Below, piece after piece: positions 9,299 to 18,161 of a stretch of DNA of 64,000 nucleotides. Under the pieces are notes generated by a model that did no database searches, was not told where the DNA came from, and saw only the letters and a list, made by a program, of their open reading frames with translations. Origin of the DNA: Novosphingobium panipatense (GTDB lineage Bacteria > Pseudomonadota > Alphaproteobacteria > Sphingomonadales > Sphingomonadaceae); the NCBI RefSeq assembly GCF_002149965.1, contig NZ_MSQB01000002.1, positions 182,728-246,727 on the forward strand, in the 5' to 3' direction. Each line of letters starts with the position of its first letter. The first letter of the stretch is position 1. Made by a program: the position numbers and the translations under genes.

Positions 9299-10297
9299 TC
9301 AGCTTTTACGGCGAACCGCGCGCACCGGTGCCTTGGCGAAACTCCAGCCGCCCGCATTCGGCCGCACCACAAGGTCCCCGATCGAGGCGGGACGGCCTTC
9401 GCGCAGGCTTTCCAGCAGGCGCGCCACGGCCCCGCCGCGCGGTTCCTCGCCGCCGAGTTCGGTGATGCAGCGCGCCAGTACCCGCAGCACCACGGCGCGC
9501 GGCGCCTGCGGGCGATAGCGCAGGCCCATCGGCTCCTTGCTCACGCAGGAGCGCCACTCCAGCGTCGCCATCCAGTCCAGCGCGGCGTCGGCTTCGGCAA
9601 GGTGTTCCGCGCTGCGGGCGATCGCGGCAACGTCCAGCCAATCGGCGGAGGCGAGCGCCTTGCGCATGCGGACGCGGTCAAAGCGGTCGTTGGAATTGCT
9701 GGGATCCTGCACCGTCTCGACATCCGCGACAACGTCGCCGAGTTCGGCGCGGCGCCAGTCCAGCAGCGGGCGCAACAACGGGATCGCAGTGTCAGGTACG
9801 GGCACCACCCCGCGCCCGCGCGCTCCGGCAAGCCCGGCCACGCCGCTGGCCCGGTTGAGGCGCATGAGCAGGGTTTCGGCCTGATCGTCGGCATGGTGCG
9901 CCGTGGCCAGCGCGGAAAGGCCGCGCCGCAGGATCCATGCGGCCATGGCGCCGTAACGGGCGCTGCGCGCCTCGGCCTGGACATTGCCCGGCGCGACTTC
10001 CACGGTCAGGGTCTCGTGGGGGACGCCCAGCCGGGCGCAGAGCGCGGCGACACCGGCCGCTTCCTGTGCGCTTTCCGGCCGCAGGGCGTGATCGACGGTC
10101 GCCGCCTCGACCCGGCCCGGCAGCGCGGCATGGGCGAGCAGCAGCAGGGCCGTACTGTCGGGCCCGCCGGAAACCGCAACGGCAAGGCGCGCCTCCGGGC
10201 GCTCTCCTTCAGGCCAGACGGCCGACAGCCCGGCCCGAAACCGTTCGACGGCCTCGGGCGCAGGCGTCAGCCGAGGATCAGGCGCAGGAAAGCCCAC
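9299..10297 (-). CDS. tilS: tRNA(Ile)-lysidine synthase
   Basis: Forms lysidine at C34 of the AUA-reading tRNA-Ile, switching its identity from Met to Ile; essential in most bacteria. The PP-loop ATP pyrophosphatase motif SGGPDST is at about residues 44-50 and the family motif HHADDQAETLLMRL follows at about 138-151. At 332 aa it is the short form without the large C-terminal domains of the E. coli enzyme, as is usual in alphaproteobacteria. The GTG start at 10297 lies inside the last codons of the cpoB-like gene (20-bp overlap), so translation is probably coupled. In many sphingomonads ftsH follows tilS; here a MocR-like gene does. Confidence 0.9.
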   Translation of the reverse strand: MGFPAPDPRLTPAPEAVERFRAGLSAVWPEGERPEARLAVAVSGGPDSTALLLLAHAALPGRVEAATVDHALRPESAQEAAGVAALCARLGVPHETLTVEVAPGNVQAEARSARYGAMAAWILRRGLSALATAHHADDQAETLLMRLNRASGVAGLAGARGRGVVPVPDTAIPLLRPLLDWRRAELGDVVADVETVQDPSNSNDRFDRVRMRKALASADWLDVAAIARSAEHLAEADAALDWMATLEWRSCVSKEPMGLRYRPQAPRAVVLRVLARCITELGGEEPRGGAVARLLESLREGRPASIGDLVVRPNAGGWSFAKAPVRAVRRKS

Positions 10298-11234
10298 TGC
10301 GCGTGGAATCGTAAGTGCCCTTGAGACGACCGGCCGCCTCGCTGGCGTAAGTCTCGCTGAATTCGGCCAGCGCGATGCAGGCGCGCTTGCTGTCCTTGAG
10401 CTGCTTCATCGAGACGGCAAGATAGAGCAGGCTGTCCGGCGCGCGATCGCCGCGCTTGTCGGTCTGGTAGTTCTGGACGAACCACTTGGCCGCTTCCAGC
10501 GGATTGCCGTCATCGAGGTAGGCGCGGCCGAGCAAGTTGCGGCCCCAGCTGGAACGGGCGTGCTTGGGATACTTTTCGAGGTAGAGCTTCAGCTGCTGCT
10601 GCGCCTCGGGATAGAACTTGGCTTCCCAGAGACGGAAACCGTAGCTGTATTCGTCGTCGGCCGGGTCGGCGCTCTGCGGCTTGACGATGGCGCGCACCGC
10701 GTCGATCCGCGAATTCGACGGCGCGGCCGGGCGCGATGCCGCAGGGGTCGGTGCAGGTGCGGGCGACGATGCAGGCGCAGGCGACAATGCCTGTCCGCCT
10801 GCTGCCGGAGCGGGCTGCTGGACCGGACCCAAGGCACCGGGCGCGGGCTCTGCCGGGGCGCCTGCGGCCAGACGCGCCTCAAGCTGGTTGATGCGGTTGG
10901 TGTTCTGTTCGACTTGCGAGGTTAGCTGGCGGATCTGGGCTTCCACCGAATCGAGCCGCACCAGCACATCGGTGATCGGCGTGGAAGCGGGCTGACCCGG
11001 CATCGGTGTAGGCGTAGGCGTGGCGGGCGTGATCTGCGGTTCGAAGAACTTGCCGTCGCCGCCCGGGAAGACCTTGCGCTGCAGGGCGCGAACTTCGGAT
11101 TCCACCTTGTTGAGGCGCGTATTGGTATTGTCCTGCGCCTGGACAGGGACGGCCAGCGTTCCTGCCAGCACGAGAGCCACGGCGCTCGTCGCGGCCAGGC
11201 GCATCGAGCGGATCGCCACAAGAGAACGGTTCAT
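10278..11234 (-). CDS. cpoB: Cell division coordinator CpoB / YbgF (Tol-Pal associated)
   Basis: A 318-aa periplasmic protein with an N-terminal signal sequence (hydrophobic AATSAVALVLAGTLAVPVQAQ), a coiled-coil region rich in Leu/Gln/Asn (LDSVEAQIRQLTSQVEQ), a Pro/Ala-rich linker at about 125-175, and C-terminal TPR repeats (YSYGFRLWEAKFYPEAQQQL, SSWGRNLLGRAYLDDGNPLEA). This is the CpoB domain order; the family links Tol-Pal to septal peptidoglycan synthesis. The longer frame begins at a TTG, so I take ATG 11234. It is coupled with tilS downstream, but pal and tol genes are not adjacent here. Confidence 0.82.
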   Translation of the reverse strand: MNRSLVAIRSMRLAATSAVALVLAGTLAVPVQAQDNTNTRLNKVESEVRALQRKVFPGGDGKFFEPQITPATPTPTPMPGQPASTPITDVLVRLDSVEAQIRQLTSQVEQNTNRINQLEARLAAGAPAEPAPGALGPVQQPAPAAGGQALSPAPASSPAPAPTPAASRPAAPSNSRIDAVRAIVKPQSADPADDEYSYGFRLWEAKFYPEAQQQLKLYLEKYPKHARSSWGRNLLGRAYLDDGNPLEAAKWFVQNYQTDKRGDRAPDSLLYLAVSMKQLKDSKRACIALAEFSETYASEAAGRLKGTYDSTRSGLSCA

Positions 11235-11377
11235 CGCCAAGTGTACTCCGTTTCAGGGCGCCCCGCGCGCCCTATCGGGTTCCGCGACGCCATGAACAGG
11301 AGAAACGGAACCGCGCGTTAACCAGAAATGGCCTGCGACCGAATTGCCGCAAGCAAGGCCCGCTTGTCGAGGCGGGC

Positions 11378-12295
11378 CTAGTTGGAAGTGGTGGAAAGCG
11401 GTGCCGGAACCGAAGCGCCCGCCGTGGGAACGGCAGGCGCGCCGCCTGAAACGCCGGGAGCAGCCGGAGCCGGAACGGTCGGAGCCGCAGCACCGGATTG
11501 GCCGCGCGCCAGCAGATCCGCAGGGGTCAGCGAGACTCCCGACATGACCGTGGGCTTGGTCGCCAGCGGGGCGATGGCCTTGCCGCCGACCGTGATCGCA
11601 AGACCGTCCGGCCGGCCAAGACGAAGCTGCGGCGCCTGCGCGCCCTGCGGCACGGTCCAGCTTTCACCCTGCTTGAGCGTCTTTTCGAGCAGCTTGCCGC
11701 TATTGTCCGTCACCCGCAGCCACACGCCGTCGACGGTGGCGGTCAGCACGACCGGGCCGTTGGTCGGCTGCGGCGCGGGGGCCTGAGGCGCCACGGCGGC
11801 CTTGGGGGCGGGCTTCGGTGCATCGGAAACGAGATCGGGCAGCTTGCCCTCGGGCGAGAGGTAGCTGCTCCAGAACACCAGCAGCAGCGCGATCACCACC
11901 ACGGCACCGGCGGCGGCCACCCAGGCGAGGCGCACGGAAGGGACGCGCGCCGGATCGCCCGGCTCGAAATGCGGCACGACCACCGGCTCGCGCGCGCCTT
12001 CGGCATCGAGCTGGCGGCGGACCAGTTCGGCAATCGCCTTGTCGTCGAGACCCAGCGCGCGGGCATAAGTACGCGAGAAGCCGACCGCATAAGTGCGCGC
12101 GGCCAGATCGCCCAGCCGGTCTTCCTCGATCGCAGAAAGGTGTCGCTCGGCAATCCTGGTCTGGACGGCAATCTGCGCGAGAGTCAGCCCCGCCCCTTCG
12201 CGCGCCTTGCGCAAGGTGGCACCGACCGTGGACGTGCTGCCGGCGGCAAAATTGGCCAAACCTTCGGACGGCCCCTGATTTTCAACGTTTTCCAT
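11378..12295 (-). CDS. RodZ-like helix-turn-helix membrane protein
   Basis: A 305-aa protein starting at ATG 12295. An N-terminal HTH_25-type domain (ATLRKAREGAGLTLAQIAVQT, then YAVGFSRTYARALGLD) is cytoplasmic, a single TM segment (WVAAAGAVVVIALLLVFW) lies at about residues 130-150, and the periplasmic part carries a DUF4115-type domain (VDGVWLRVTDNSGKLLEKTLKQGESW) before an Ala/Pro-rich tail. This is the RodZ arrangement, a protein that ties MreB to the cell wall machinery. mreB is not in the window. The Ala/Pro tail is longer than usual. Confidence 0.78.
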   Translation of the reverse strand: MENVENQGPSEGLANFAAGSTSTVGATLRKAREGAGLTLAQIAVQTRIAERHLSAIEEDRLGDLAARTYAVGFSRTYARALGLDDKAIAELVRRQLDAEGAREPVVVPHFEPGDPARVPSVRLAWVAAAGAVVVIALLLVFWSSYLSPEGKLPDLVSDAPKPAPKAAVAPQAPAPQPTNGPVVLTATVDGVWLRVTDNSGKLLEKTLKQGESWTVPQGAQAPQLRLGRPDGLAITVGGKAIAPLATKPTVMSGVSLTPADLLARGQSGAAAPTVPAPAAPGVSGGAPAVPTAGASVPAPLSTTSN

Positions 12296-12541
12296 TCCGC
12301 TCCCGAAGGGATGGTAGATCTGAACCTGACGGGAATCCACCAAACCGCGCGAGAATCCAAAGTCAATCACGACACGTCGGATAACTCGATAGTCTTGCGG
12401 CGGATGCGACCCCGTGCACGGCGGGTAACATCCCCGCAAGTCTGCTTTATGTCAATTCTGGTGCAAGACGTGAACTGGGGGAAATCCCGAGAGTCGCCTG
12501 CCCTACCCGCTGGCCTGACCTATGTCGGTCGGGCGGCACGG

Positions 12542-12739
12542 TCATGCGATGATGTCCGGGATCAGGAAATCCTCGATCACTGCGATCTGATCCTTCAACC
12601 GCAGCTTGCGCTTTTTCAGGCGCGCGATCTGCAGCTGGTCGCCGGCGCCTGGCATGTTGAGCGCATCGATCGCCGCATCGAGATCGCGATGCTCGATCTT
12701 GAGGATTTCGAGGCGCTTACGCATTTCCTCTTCGGTCAC
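12542..12739 (-). CDS. DUF465 / YdcH family small protein
   Basis: A 65-aa protein with GTG start at 12739. It has the DUF465 pattern: EHRDLDAAIDAL near the N-terminus and a basic helix ARLKKRKLRLKDQIAVIE near the C-terminus, predicting a short helical hairpin or coiled coil. Function is unknown in the family. A second divergent member lies at 12964-13119, and a more distant one at 22092-22277. The pairing of two DUF465 genes head to head is common in alphaproteobacteria. Confidence 0.8.
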   Translation of the reverse strand: MTEEEMRKRLEILKIEHRDLDAAIDALNMPGAGDQLQIARLKKRKLRLKDQIAVIEDFLIPDIIA

Positions 12740-12963
12740 GCCGGCATTTTCCTACTCTCGAATGGCCAGTGTGAATGGCCTGTGTCGCGCCCCTGCTCAA
12801 CGCAGCAGTCACGCGATTCACCGATATGAAGCATTAGCCGTCTTCGCAAGATGGGCAGGATGTGGTTCCATCCGTTTTGCGCCGGATCGTCGATGCCGAG
12901 TCGCCAATAGAGGTCGTCGGCAAGGGTTCGGCCCATCCCCCCGGAAAAAGAGGAGAACCGTCC

Positions 12964-13119
12964 ATGGATAGTTCGCACGTCAGCGCTCTGCAGCTCAAGC
13001 ATGCCGGAATCGAAAGGCAGATTCATGACGAAATGAGCCGCCCGATACCTGACGCAGCCATGATTCAGGCCCTCAAGAAGCGGAAGCTCAGGATCAAGGA
13101 AGAGATCTCCCGCCATTAA
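12964..13119 (+). CDS. DUF465 / YdcH family small protein (second copy)
   Basis: A 51-aa protein starting at ATG 12964, preceded by AGAGGAG about 10 bp upstream. It keeps the family features LKHAGIERQIHDE and the basic helix ALKKRKLRIKEEISRH. It is divergently oriented from the other DUF465 gene at 12542-12739, with a 224-bp shared promoter region. The frame is open further upstream but those residues do not resemble the family. A strong hairpin follows at 13161-13202. Confidence 0.75.
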   Translation: MDSSHVSALQLKHAGIERQIHDEMSRPIPDAAMIQALKKRKLRIKEEISRH

Positions 13120-13160
13120 GCCCAACTGCGACACGCCCCCCTGAGGTGGCCGCGTGAGGC

Positions 13161-13202
13161 GCCCCCGATGCAATCCCCTCCCGGGAACAGCGCATCGGGG
13201 GC
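13161..13202 (+). terminator. Hairpin after DUF465 gene
   Basis: GCCCCCGATGC at 13161-13171 pairs perfectly with GCATCGGGGGC at 13192-13202 across a 20-nt loop. There is no T-run, so it may be a processing or mRNA-stabilising structure rather than an intrinsic terminator. It lies between the DUF465 gene and ptsP. Confidence 0.5.
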
Positions 13203-13365
13203 AGCCGCAGGGCCAATATGCGCTGACGAAACGGAACCCGGCCAGACCAAACGCCGCCGGATCTGGGCACCCCAAAACTGCGCTTCTGCCTCTAACACAT
13301 CTTTTAACGCCGACTTTTGACGTGACCGCGTTTGCAAAGCGTCCGCTTTGGGTTACGCCGGTTTC

Positions 13366-15642
13366 ATGACCAGCGGCGCCGTAGAAGCAGCAAGAAACAT
13401 CCTCACCCGCCTCCACGAGGTCATGGCGTCGCGCAATCACGCCCAGGCCAAGCTCAATACCGTGGTCGAAGTGATCGGCGAATGCCTCAACAGCGAGGTC
13501 TGTTCGATCTACCTCCTGCGAGAGGGCATGCTGGAGCTTTTCGCCACGCGCGGGCTGGCGCAGGAAGCCGTCCACGTCACCCGCATGGCCGTGGGCGAAG
13601 GCCTTGTCGGCAGCATTGCCGACCGGATCGAGACGCTGAACCTGGCCGAAGCCGCCGCCCATCCCGACTTTTCCTATCGCCCCGAAACCGGCGAAGACCG
13701 CTTCCATTCCTTCGCGGGCGTGCCGATCGTCCGGCGTGAGCGCGCCGCAGGGGTGCTTTGCGTCCAGCACGTCGAACCCCGCCGCTACGAGGAAGTGGAG
13801 ATCGAGGCGCTCCAGACGGTCGCCATGGTCCTGTCCGAACTCATCACCAATGCCGACCTGGTCGACGAAGTGGACGTCCATGCTTTGGGCGCAGCACAGA
13901 CCGGGCCGGAACAACTGCGCGGCCTGACACTGGTAAAGGGGCTGGCCTCGGGTCAGGCCGTCTACCACCAGCCGCGCGTCAATATCGAACATGTCGTTGC
14001 CGAGGATACCGAGGCCGAGCGCCAGCGGGTGATCCACGCTTTCGACAAGATGCGCGAGCAGATCGACCGCATGGCCAGCCAGGCCGAATTCGGCATGGGC
14101 GGCGAGCATGACGAAGTGCTCGAAACCTACCGCATGTTCGCCTACGACGAAGGCTGGACCCGGCGCATCAACGAGGCGATCGATTCCGGTCTCACCGCCG
14201 AAGCGGCGATCGAGCGCGTGCAGCAGCGCACCCGCATGCGCATGCGGCAGATCGACGATCCGCTGCTGGCAGACCGCATGCACGATCTGGAGGATCTGGC
14301 GAACCGTCTGCTGCGGATCGTCTCCGGCCAGATCGGTACTGCCGCCTCGCTCGGCCTGCGCAACGACGCGATCCTGATCGCCCGCAACCTCGGCCCGGCC
14401 GAACTGCTGGAATACGACAAGCGGCGCCTCAAGGGCGTGATCCTGGAGGAAGGCTCGCTCACCAGCCATGTCGTCATCGTGGCGCGGGCCATGGGCATCC
14501 CCGTGCTGGGGCGCGTGCGCGGCCTGCGCGGCGTGGTGCGCGAAGGCGACCAGCTCCTGCTCGACGCCGATCAGGCGACGGCGATGGTGCGCCCGCCCGC
14601 AGGCGTGATCGAGGCTTTCGAAGCCCGCTTCGCCAAGAGCCGCCAGCGTCAGGCCGCCTATGCCGCCTTGCGCGAAGTCCAGCCGACCACGCGGGACGGC
14701 ACGCGCATCCAGGTCATGATCAACGCGGGCCTGCGCGACGATATCGCCAATCTAACCCAGACCGGCGCTGACGGCATCGGCCTGTTCCGCACGGAGTTCC
14801 AGTTCCTGGTCTCCGCCACGCTCCCCTCGCGCGAGCGGCAGACGCGCCTCTACCGCGACGTGATGGAAGCCGCCGGAGACAAGCCGGTAAAGTTCCGCAC
14901 GGTCGACATCGGCGGCGACAAGACCCTGCCCTACTTGCGCCACGACGACGGCGAGGGCGAGGAAAACCCGGCGATGGGCTGGCGCGCCCTGCGCGTCGCA
15001 CTGGAGCGGGAGGGCCTGCTGAAGGTCCAGGCCCGCGCGCTGCTGGAAGCGGCAGGCGGACGCACACTCCACGTCATGTTCCCGCTGGTCGCCGAACCCT
15101 GGGAATTCGATCAGGCCAAGGCCGTGTTCGAAAAGCAGCTGACGTTCCTGCGCAGCCAGAAGAAGCTGCTTCCCGAGGCGATCCACTACGGCATCATGCT
15201 CGAAGTGCCGGCACTGGCCGAGCAGCTCGACCTGCTGGCGCCGAAGATCTCGTTCCTGTCGATCGGCACCAACGACCTCACCCAGTTCCTCTTCGCGGCC
15301 GACCGCGCCAATCCGAAGCTGGCCGAGCGCTACGACTGGCTGAGCCCGGCCATCCTGCGCTTCCTGCGCCGGGTCGTGCGCAGCGTCGAAGGCCACAATG
15401 TCGAGATCGCCGTCTGCGGCGAGATGGGCGGTCGTTGCCTGGAAGCGCTTGCCCTGCTGGGCCTCGGCATCCGGCGCCTGTCGATCACGCCCGCCTCCGT
15501 CGGCCCGATCAAGGACCTGGTCGGCAAAGTCGATCTAACGGAAATCGGCGCGGCGATGGAGCAGTGGCTGGCCCACCCCCCGCAGGACATGCGCGCCGCG
15601 CTGACGGAATGGGCCTCGCAGCGCGACATCTCAGTGGATTGA
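13366..15642 (+). CDS. ptsP: Phosphoenolpyruvate-protein phosphotransferase PtsP (enzyme I-Ntr)
   Basis: Phosphorylates NPr from PEP at the top of the nitrogen phosphotransferase chain in the cytosol. The 758-aa protein (ATG 13366) has an N-terminal GAF domain (about residues 15-160, EVCSIYLLREGMLELFATRG) that senses nitrogen metabolites in related enzymes, then the EI N-domain, the phosphohistidine swivel motif GSLTSHVVIVARAMGIPV around residue 370, and the PEP-binding TIM barrel (GADGIGLFRTEF, DIGGDKTLPY, SIGTNDLTQ, AVCGEMGG). All catalytic elements look intact. The frame is also open from a TTG at 13348. No ptsO or ptsN lies in the window. Confidence 0.93.
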   Translation: MTSGAVEAARNILTRLHEVMASRNHAQAKLNTVVEVIGECLNSEVCSIYLLREGMLELFATRGLAQEAVHVTRMAVGEGLVGSIADRIETLNLAEAAAHPDFSYRPETGEDRFHSFAGVPIVRRERAAGVLCVQHVEPRRYEEVEIEALQTVAMVLSELITNADLVDEVDVHALGAAQTGPEQLRGLTLVKGLASGQAVYHQPRVNIEHVVAEDTEAERQRVIHAFDKMREQIDRMASQAEFGMGGEHDEVLETYRMFAYDEGWTRRINEAIDSGLTAEAAIERVQQRTRMRMRQIDDPLLADRMHDLEDLANRLLRIVSGQIGTAASLGLRNDAILIARNLGPAELLEYDKRRLKGVILEEGSLTSHVVIVARAMGIPVLGRVRGLRGVVREGDQLLLDADQATAMVRPPAGVIEAFEARFAKSRQRQAAYAALREVQPTTRDGTRIQVMINAGLRDDIANLTQTGADGIGLFRTEFQFLVSATLPSRERQTRLYRDVMEAAGDKPVKFRTVDIGGDKTLPYLRHDDGEGEENPAMGWRALRVALEREGLLKVQARALLEAAGGRTLHVMFPLVAEPWEFDQAKAVFEKQLTFLRSQKKLLPEAIHYGIMLEVPALAEQLDLLAPKISFLSIGTNDLTQFLFAADRANPKLAERYDWLSPAILRFLRRVVRSVEGHNVEIAVCGEMGGRCLEALALLGLGIRRLSITPASVGPIKDLVGKVDLTEIGAAMEQWLAHPPQDMRAALTEWASQRDISVD

Positions 15643-15795
15643 GGCCAGTCGTTTGAGAGCGGCGGATGGACGCCCTACCACCTTTCGGGAGGGCCCTCAA
15701 AAAGCGTGCCGATAGGGGACAAGGGCCGGATTCGTCTCGGAAAATGCCCTTCGGGCAGTTGCCCCGGAGACTGCGTTGGGAAATATCAATGCGGC

Positions 15796-16284
15796 ATGCC
15801 GAACTCCGTGACCATAAACCCGCGTATCGTCGAGGCGCTCTACTGCGAAGCGATGCTGCTTGCGGACGAAGTGCGCCACGCCTTCGCGCCGGAGACCGAA
15901 ACGGACGGTCGTTCGGGCGCTCGGTCGGCTGGCAGGTCCGTCAACTCTGGCCCGGTACGCCTTGCCCTGTCCAGCGAAGGCCTGCGCACCACGACCCGGA
16001 TGATGCATGCCATCGCCTGGCTGCTCAATCACCGGGCCTATTTCATGGGCGAGATCGACCAGTACCAGCTGCGCCGCAACGGCCGCCTCTCGCCGGACCT
16101 GCGCCATTCCGAAGCCTCGGGGCTGGCGGCGCTGAAGCCGGAAATCGTCGAGCTGGTGGAAGCTACCCAGCGCTTCTACGACCGCCTGCTGCGGCTGGAC
16201 GGCAAATGGCGCCTCTACGGCGACGACCGGCCGAGCGCGATCGAACGCCTGCGGGAACGGCTGGAGCGCCGCCTGGCCAGTTGA
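15796..16284 (+). CDS. DUF1465 family protein
   Basis: A 162-aa protein, ATG 15796 (MPNSVTINPRIVEALYCEAMLLADEVR). It matches the alphaproteobacterial DUF1465 family by overall pattern: an N-terminal helix with a conserved AxxLADEVR, RMMHAIAWLLNHRAYFMGE in the centre, and an Arg-rich C-terminal helix (IERLRERLERR). No catalytic residues or membrane segments are seen. Function is unknown; it is probably a cytosolic helical protein. It lies between ptsP and an MBL-fold hydrolase on the same strand, with a 153-bp gap upstream. Confidence 0.75.
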   Translation: MPNSVTINPRIVEALYCEAMLLADEVRHAFAPETETDGRSGARSAGRSVNSGPVRLALSSEGLRTTTRMMHAIAWLLNHRAYFMGEIDQYQLRRNGRLSPDLRHSEASGLAALKPEIVELVEATQRFYDRLLRLDGKWRLYGDDRPSAIERLRERLERRLAS

Positions 16285-16360
16285 GATCGCCAGACTGCAA
16301 ATGGCGGCATGAACAGGCGGACCGCTCGACAGAGCCCGCGCGAATGACCATATCGGCGGC

Positions 16361-17245
16361 ATGGACGCGCTGAAAGACATCGACAAGCCCTATGCCGAAG
16401 CCGAGCGGATCGCACCGCTCGTACGGCGCGTTCTGGCGCGCAATCCTTCGCCGTTCACCTATACCGGCACGCAGACCTATATCGTGGGCGACAGCGCCGA
16501 AGTGGCGGTGATCGATCCCGGCCCGGCCGAAGGCGAACATATCGATGCCATACTGGAAGCCGTGGGCACGGCGCGGGTGATCGCGATCTGCTGCACCCAT
16601 ACCCACCGCGACCACTCCCCCGCCGCCGCGCCGCTGAAAGCCCTGACCGGCGCGCCGATCGTCGGCTGCGCGCCGCTCACCCTCGACGACGACGGCCCCC
16701 GCGCCGACGCCGCCTTCGACCCCGACTATCGCCCCGACCGCGTGCTGGCGGACGGCGAGGCCATCGAAGGCCAAGGCTGGACGCTGGAAGCCGTCTCCAC
16801 GCCCGGTCATACCTCCAACCATGTCTGCTTCGCGCTACGGGAAACCGGCGCGGTGTTTACCGGCGATCACGTCATGGGCTGGTCCACCAGCGTCGTCTCA
16901 CCGCCGGACGGGGACATGACCGACTACCTCGCCAGCCTCCAGAAACTCTACGAGCGCGAGCAGGACACCGTCTATTTTCCCGCCCATGGCCCGGCCGTGG
17001 AGAAGCCCCGCCAGCTCGTGCGCGGCATGATCGGCCACCGCCGCCAGCGCGAACGCCAGATCCTGCGCCAGATCGAGGTCGGCCACCGGACCGTCGCGGA
17101 GATGGTGCCGCAGATGTACAAGGCCGTGGACCAGCGGCTCTGGCCCGCCGCAGGGCGTTCCGTATTGGCCCATCTGCTTGATCTGGAAAGACGAAACCTG
17201 GTTTCCCGAACAAACGACCACTGGACGCTGGTCGCACAGGCTTAG
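16361..17245 (+). CDS. MBL-fold metallo-hydrolase (LACTB2/GloB-like)
   Basis: A 294-aa metallo-beta-lactamase-fold hydrolase. The metal-binding motif HTHRDH is at residues 80-85, the second His is in PGHTSNHVCF near residue 148, the bridging Asp in FTGDHVMGW near 168, and the last His in YFPAHGP near 208. The C-terminal about 70 residues form a winged-helix-like domain (LVRGMIGHRRQRERQILRQI), as in the LACTB2 group of hydrolases and endoribonucleases. Substrate unknown. The stop codon overlaps an inverted repeat at 17244-17262. Confidence 0.85.
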   Translation: MDALKDIDKPYAEAERIAPLVRRVLARNPSPFTYTGTQTYIVGDSAEVAVIDPGPAEGEHIDAILEAVGTARVIAICCTHTHRDHSPAAAPLKALTGAPIVGCAPLTLDDDGPRADAAFDPDYRPDRVLADGEAIEGQGWTLEAVSTPGHTSNHVCFALRETGAVFTGDHVMGWSTSVVSPPDGDMTDYLASLQKLYEREQDTVYFPAHGPAVEKPRQLVRGMIGHRRQRERQILRQIEVGHRTVAEMVPQMYKAVDQRLWPAAGRSVLAHLLDLERRNLVSRTNDHWTLVAQA

Positions 17246-17262
17246 TAATTCGTCGAATTACT
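17244..17262. promoter_or_regulatory. Operator-like inverted repeat upstream of membrane protein gene
   Basis: AGTAATTC-GTC-GAATTACT is a perfect 8+8 bp inverted repeat at 17244-17262, starting within the stop of the MBL gene. It is AT-rich with no T-run, so it looks more like a protein-binding site than a terminator. It lies 60 bp upstream of the next start codon. Confidence 0.4.
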
Positions 17263-17290
17263 GTATCTATACTTAATCTGACAGACTAAA

Positions 17291-17313
17291 CCTCACCCCG
17301 CTTGGGGTTGAGG
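17291..17313 (+). promoter_or_regulatory. Hairpin overlapping the ribosome-binding region
   Basis: CCTCACCCC at 17291-17299 can pair with GGGGTTGAGG at 17304-17313 (one bulge), ending next to AGGGGAATTTTC and ATG 17323. The only purine-rich Shine-Dalgarno candidate (GAGGGG) lies at the base of this stem, so the structure could limit translation. Inference from sequence only. Confidence 0.35.
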
Positions 17314-17322
17314 GGAATTTTC

Positions 17323-18054
17323 ATGGCGACATTGCCGCGCGCCCGCCTTGGCGCATTATCGTTCTGGCAGACGATGACGATCGCCCTTTCGGCGTTCATC
17401 GTCTTCGCCTTCGCGCAGTTCGCTCTGCGCGGTTTCGTGGACTATCGCGCCGCGCCGCCGATCATGCACCTGCACGGCATGATCATGGTGGCATGGCTTG
17501 GCCTGCTGGTGACCCAGGCCAAGCTGGCGGGCAATGCCGGGCGCACGGGAAGAAGCACGCTGGCGATCCATCGCCGGCTCGGCTGGGCCAGCGTGGTCAT
17601 GGTGCCGCTCATGGTCGGTTCGATGAGCGCGCTCTGCCTTACCGCCCTGCGCCTCCACATCCAGCCGCCGTTCTTCACGCCGGGCTATTTCCTCGCCACC
17701 GTTCATGTCGGCGGCCTGCTGTTCGCCTTCATGGTGGCGCTGGCCGTTTCATATCGGCGCCGGAGCGATTGGCATCGGCGCCTGATACTGGGATCGACGA
17801 TCCTGCTCACCGACCCTGCCCTCGGCCGCGTGCTGCCGATGCCGCTGATCGTGCCTTGGGGCGAGTGGGTCTCGCTGGCCATCCAGCTCGGCTTCGTGGC
17901 GCTGATCCTGCGCCGCGATCGCAGGACCCTGGGCCGTGCCCATCCCGCAACCGTCGCGGTGGCCATGGCGGTGCTGCTTTCCCACGTCCTTACCGAACTC
18001 CTGGCGATCACCCCCTGGTGGATCGACCTGGCCCGGCGGATCGCCTCTGCATGA
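17323..18054 (+). CDS. Uncharacterised multi-pass membrane protein
   Basis: A 243-aa integral membrane protein with about six or seven hydrophobic segments (for example FWQTMTIALSAFIVFAFAQFA, MIMVAWLGLLVTQA, VVMVPLMVGSMSALCL). Histidines sit inside or at the ends of membrane segments (PPIMHLHGMIM near residue 50, IHRRLGW near 83, ATVHVGG near 127), a pattern that could bind heme or metal, but I do not recognise the family with confidence. ATG 17323 follows GAGGGG. It stands alone between an MBL hydrolase and nadA. Function unknown. Confidence 0.65.
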   Translation: MATLPRARLGALSFWQTMTIALSAFIVFAFAQFALRGFVDYRAAPPIMHLHGMIMVAWLGLLVTQAKLAGNAGRTGRSTLAIHRRLGWASVVMVPLMVGSMSALCLTALRLHIQPPFFTPGYFLATVHVGGLLFAFMVALAVSYRRRSDWHRRLILGSTILLTDPALGRVLPMPLIVPWGEWVSLAIQLGFVALILRRDRRTLGRAHPATVAVAMAVLLSHVLTELLAITPWWIDLARRIASA

Positions 18055-18161
18055 CGAGTCATATTTTCCTTGGGCATCCCGGCAAGCATCCCTAGATAGG
18101 CGCCAAATCCCGGCAGCCGAAACAACGGTAAAACGCCGGAGCGACCAGACAGAGGGATACC

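Noticed and set aside
6517..9465. Very long plus-strand frame (982 codons)
   Set aside because: It lies antisense to the esterase and MocR-like genes, which have intact catalytic and HTH motifs; composition is typical of antisense GC-rich frames.
15729..15760. GGAAAATGCCC sequence as a further copy of the palindromic repeat family
   Set aside because: Only the 3' end string matches; no GGTG-CACC centre or complementary outer arm is present. The same applies to 59618-59630.
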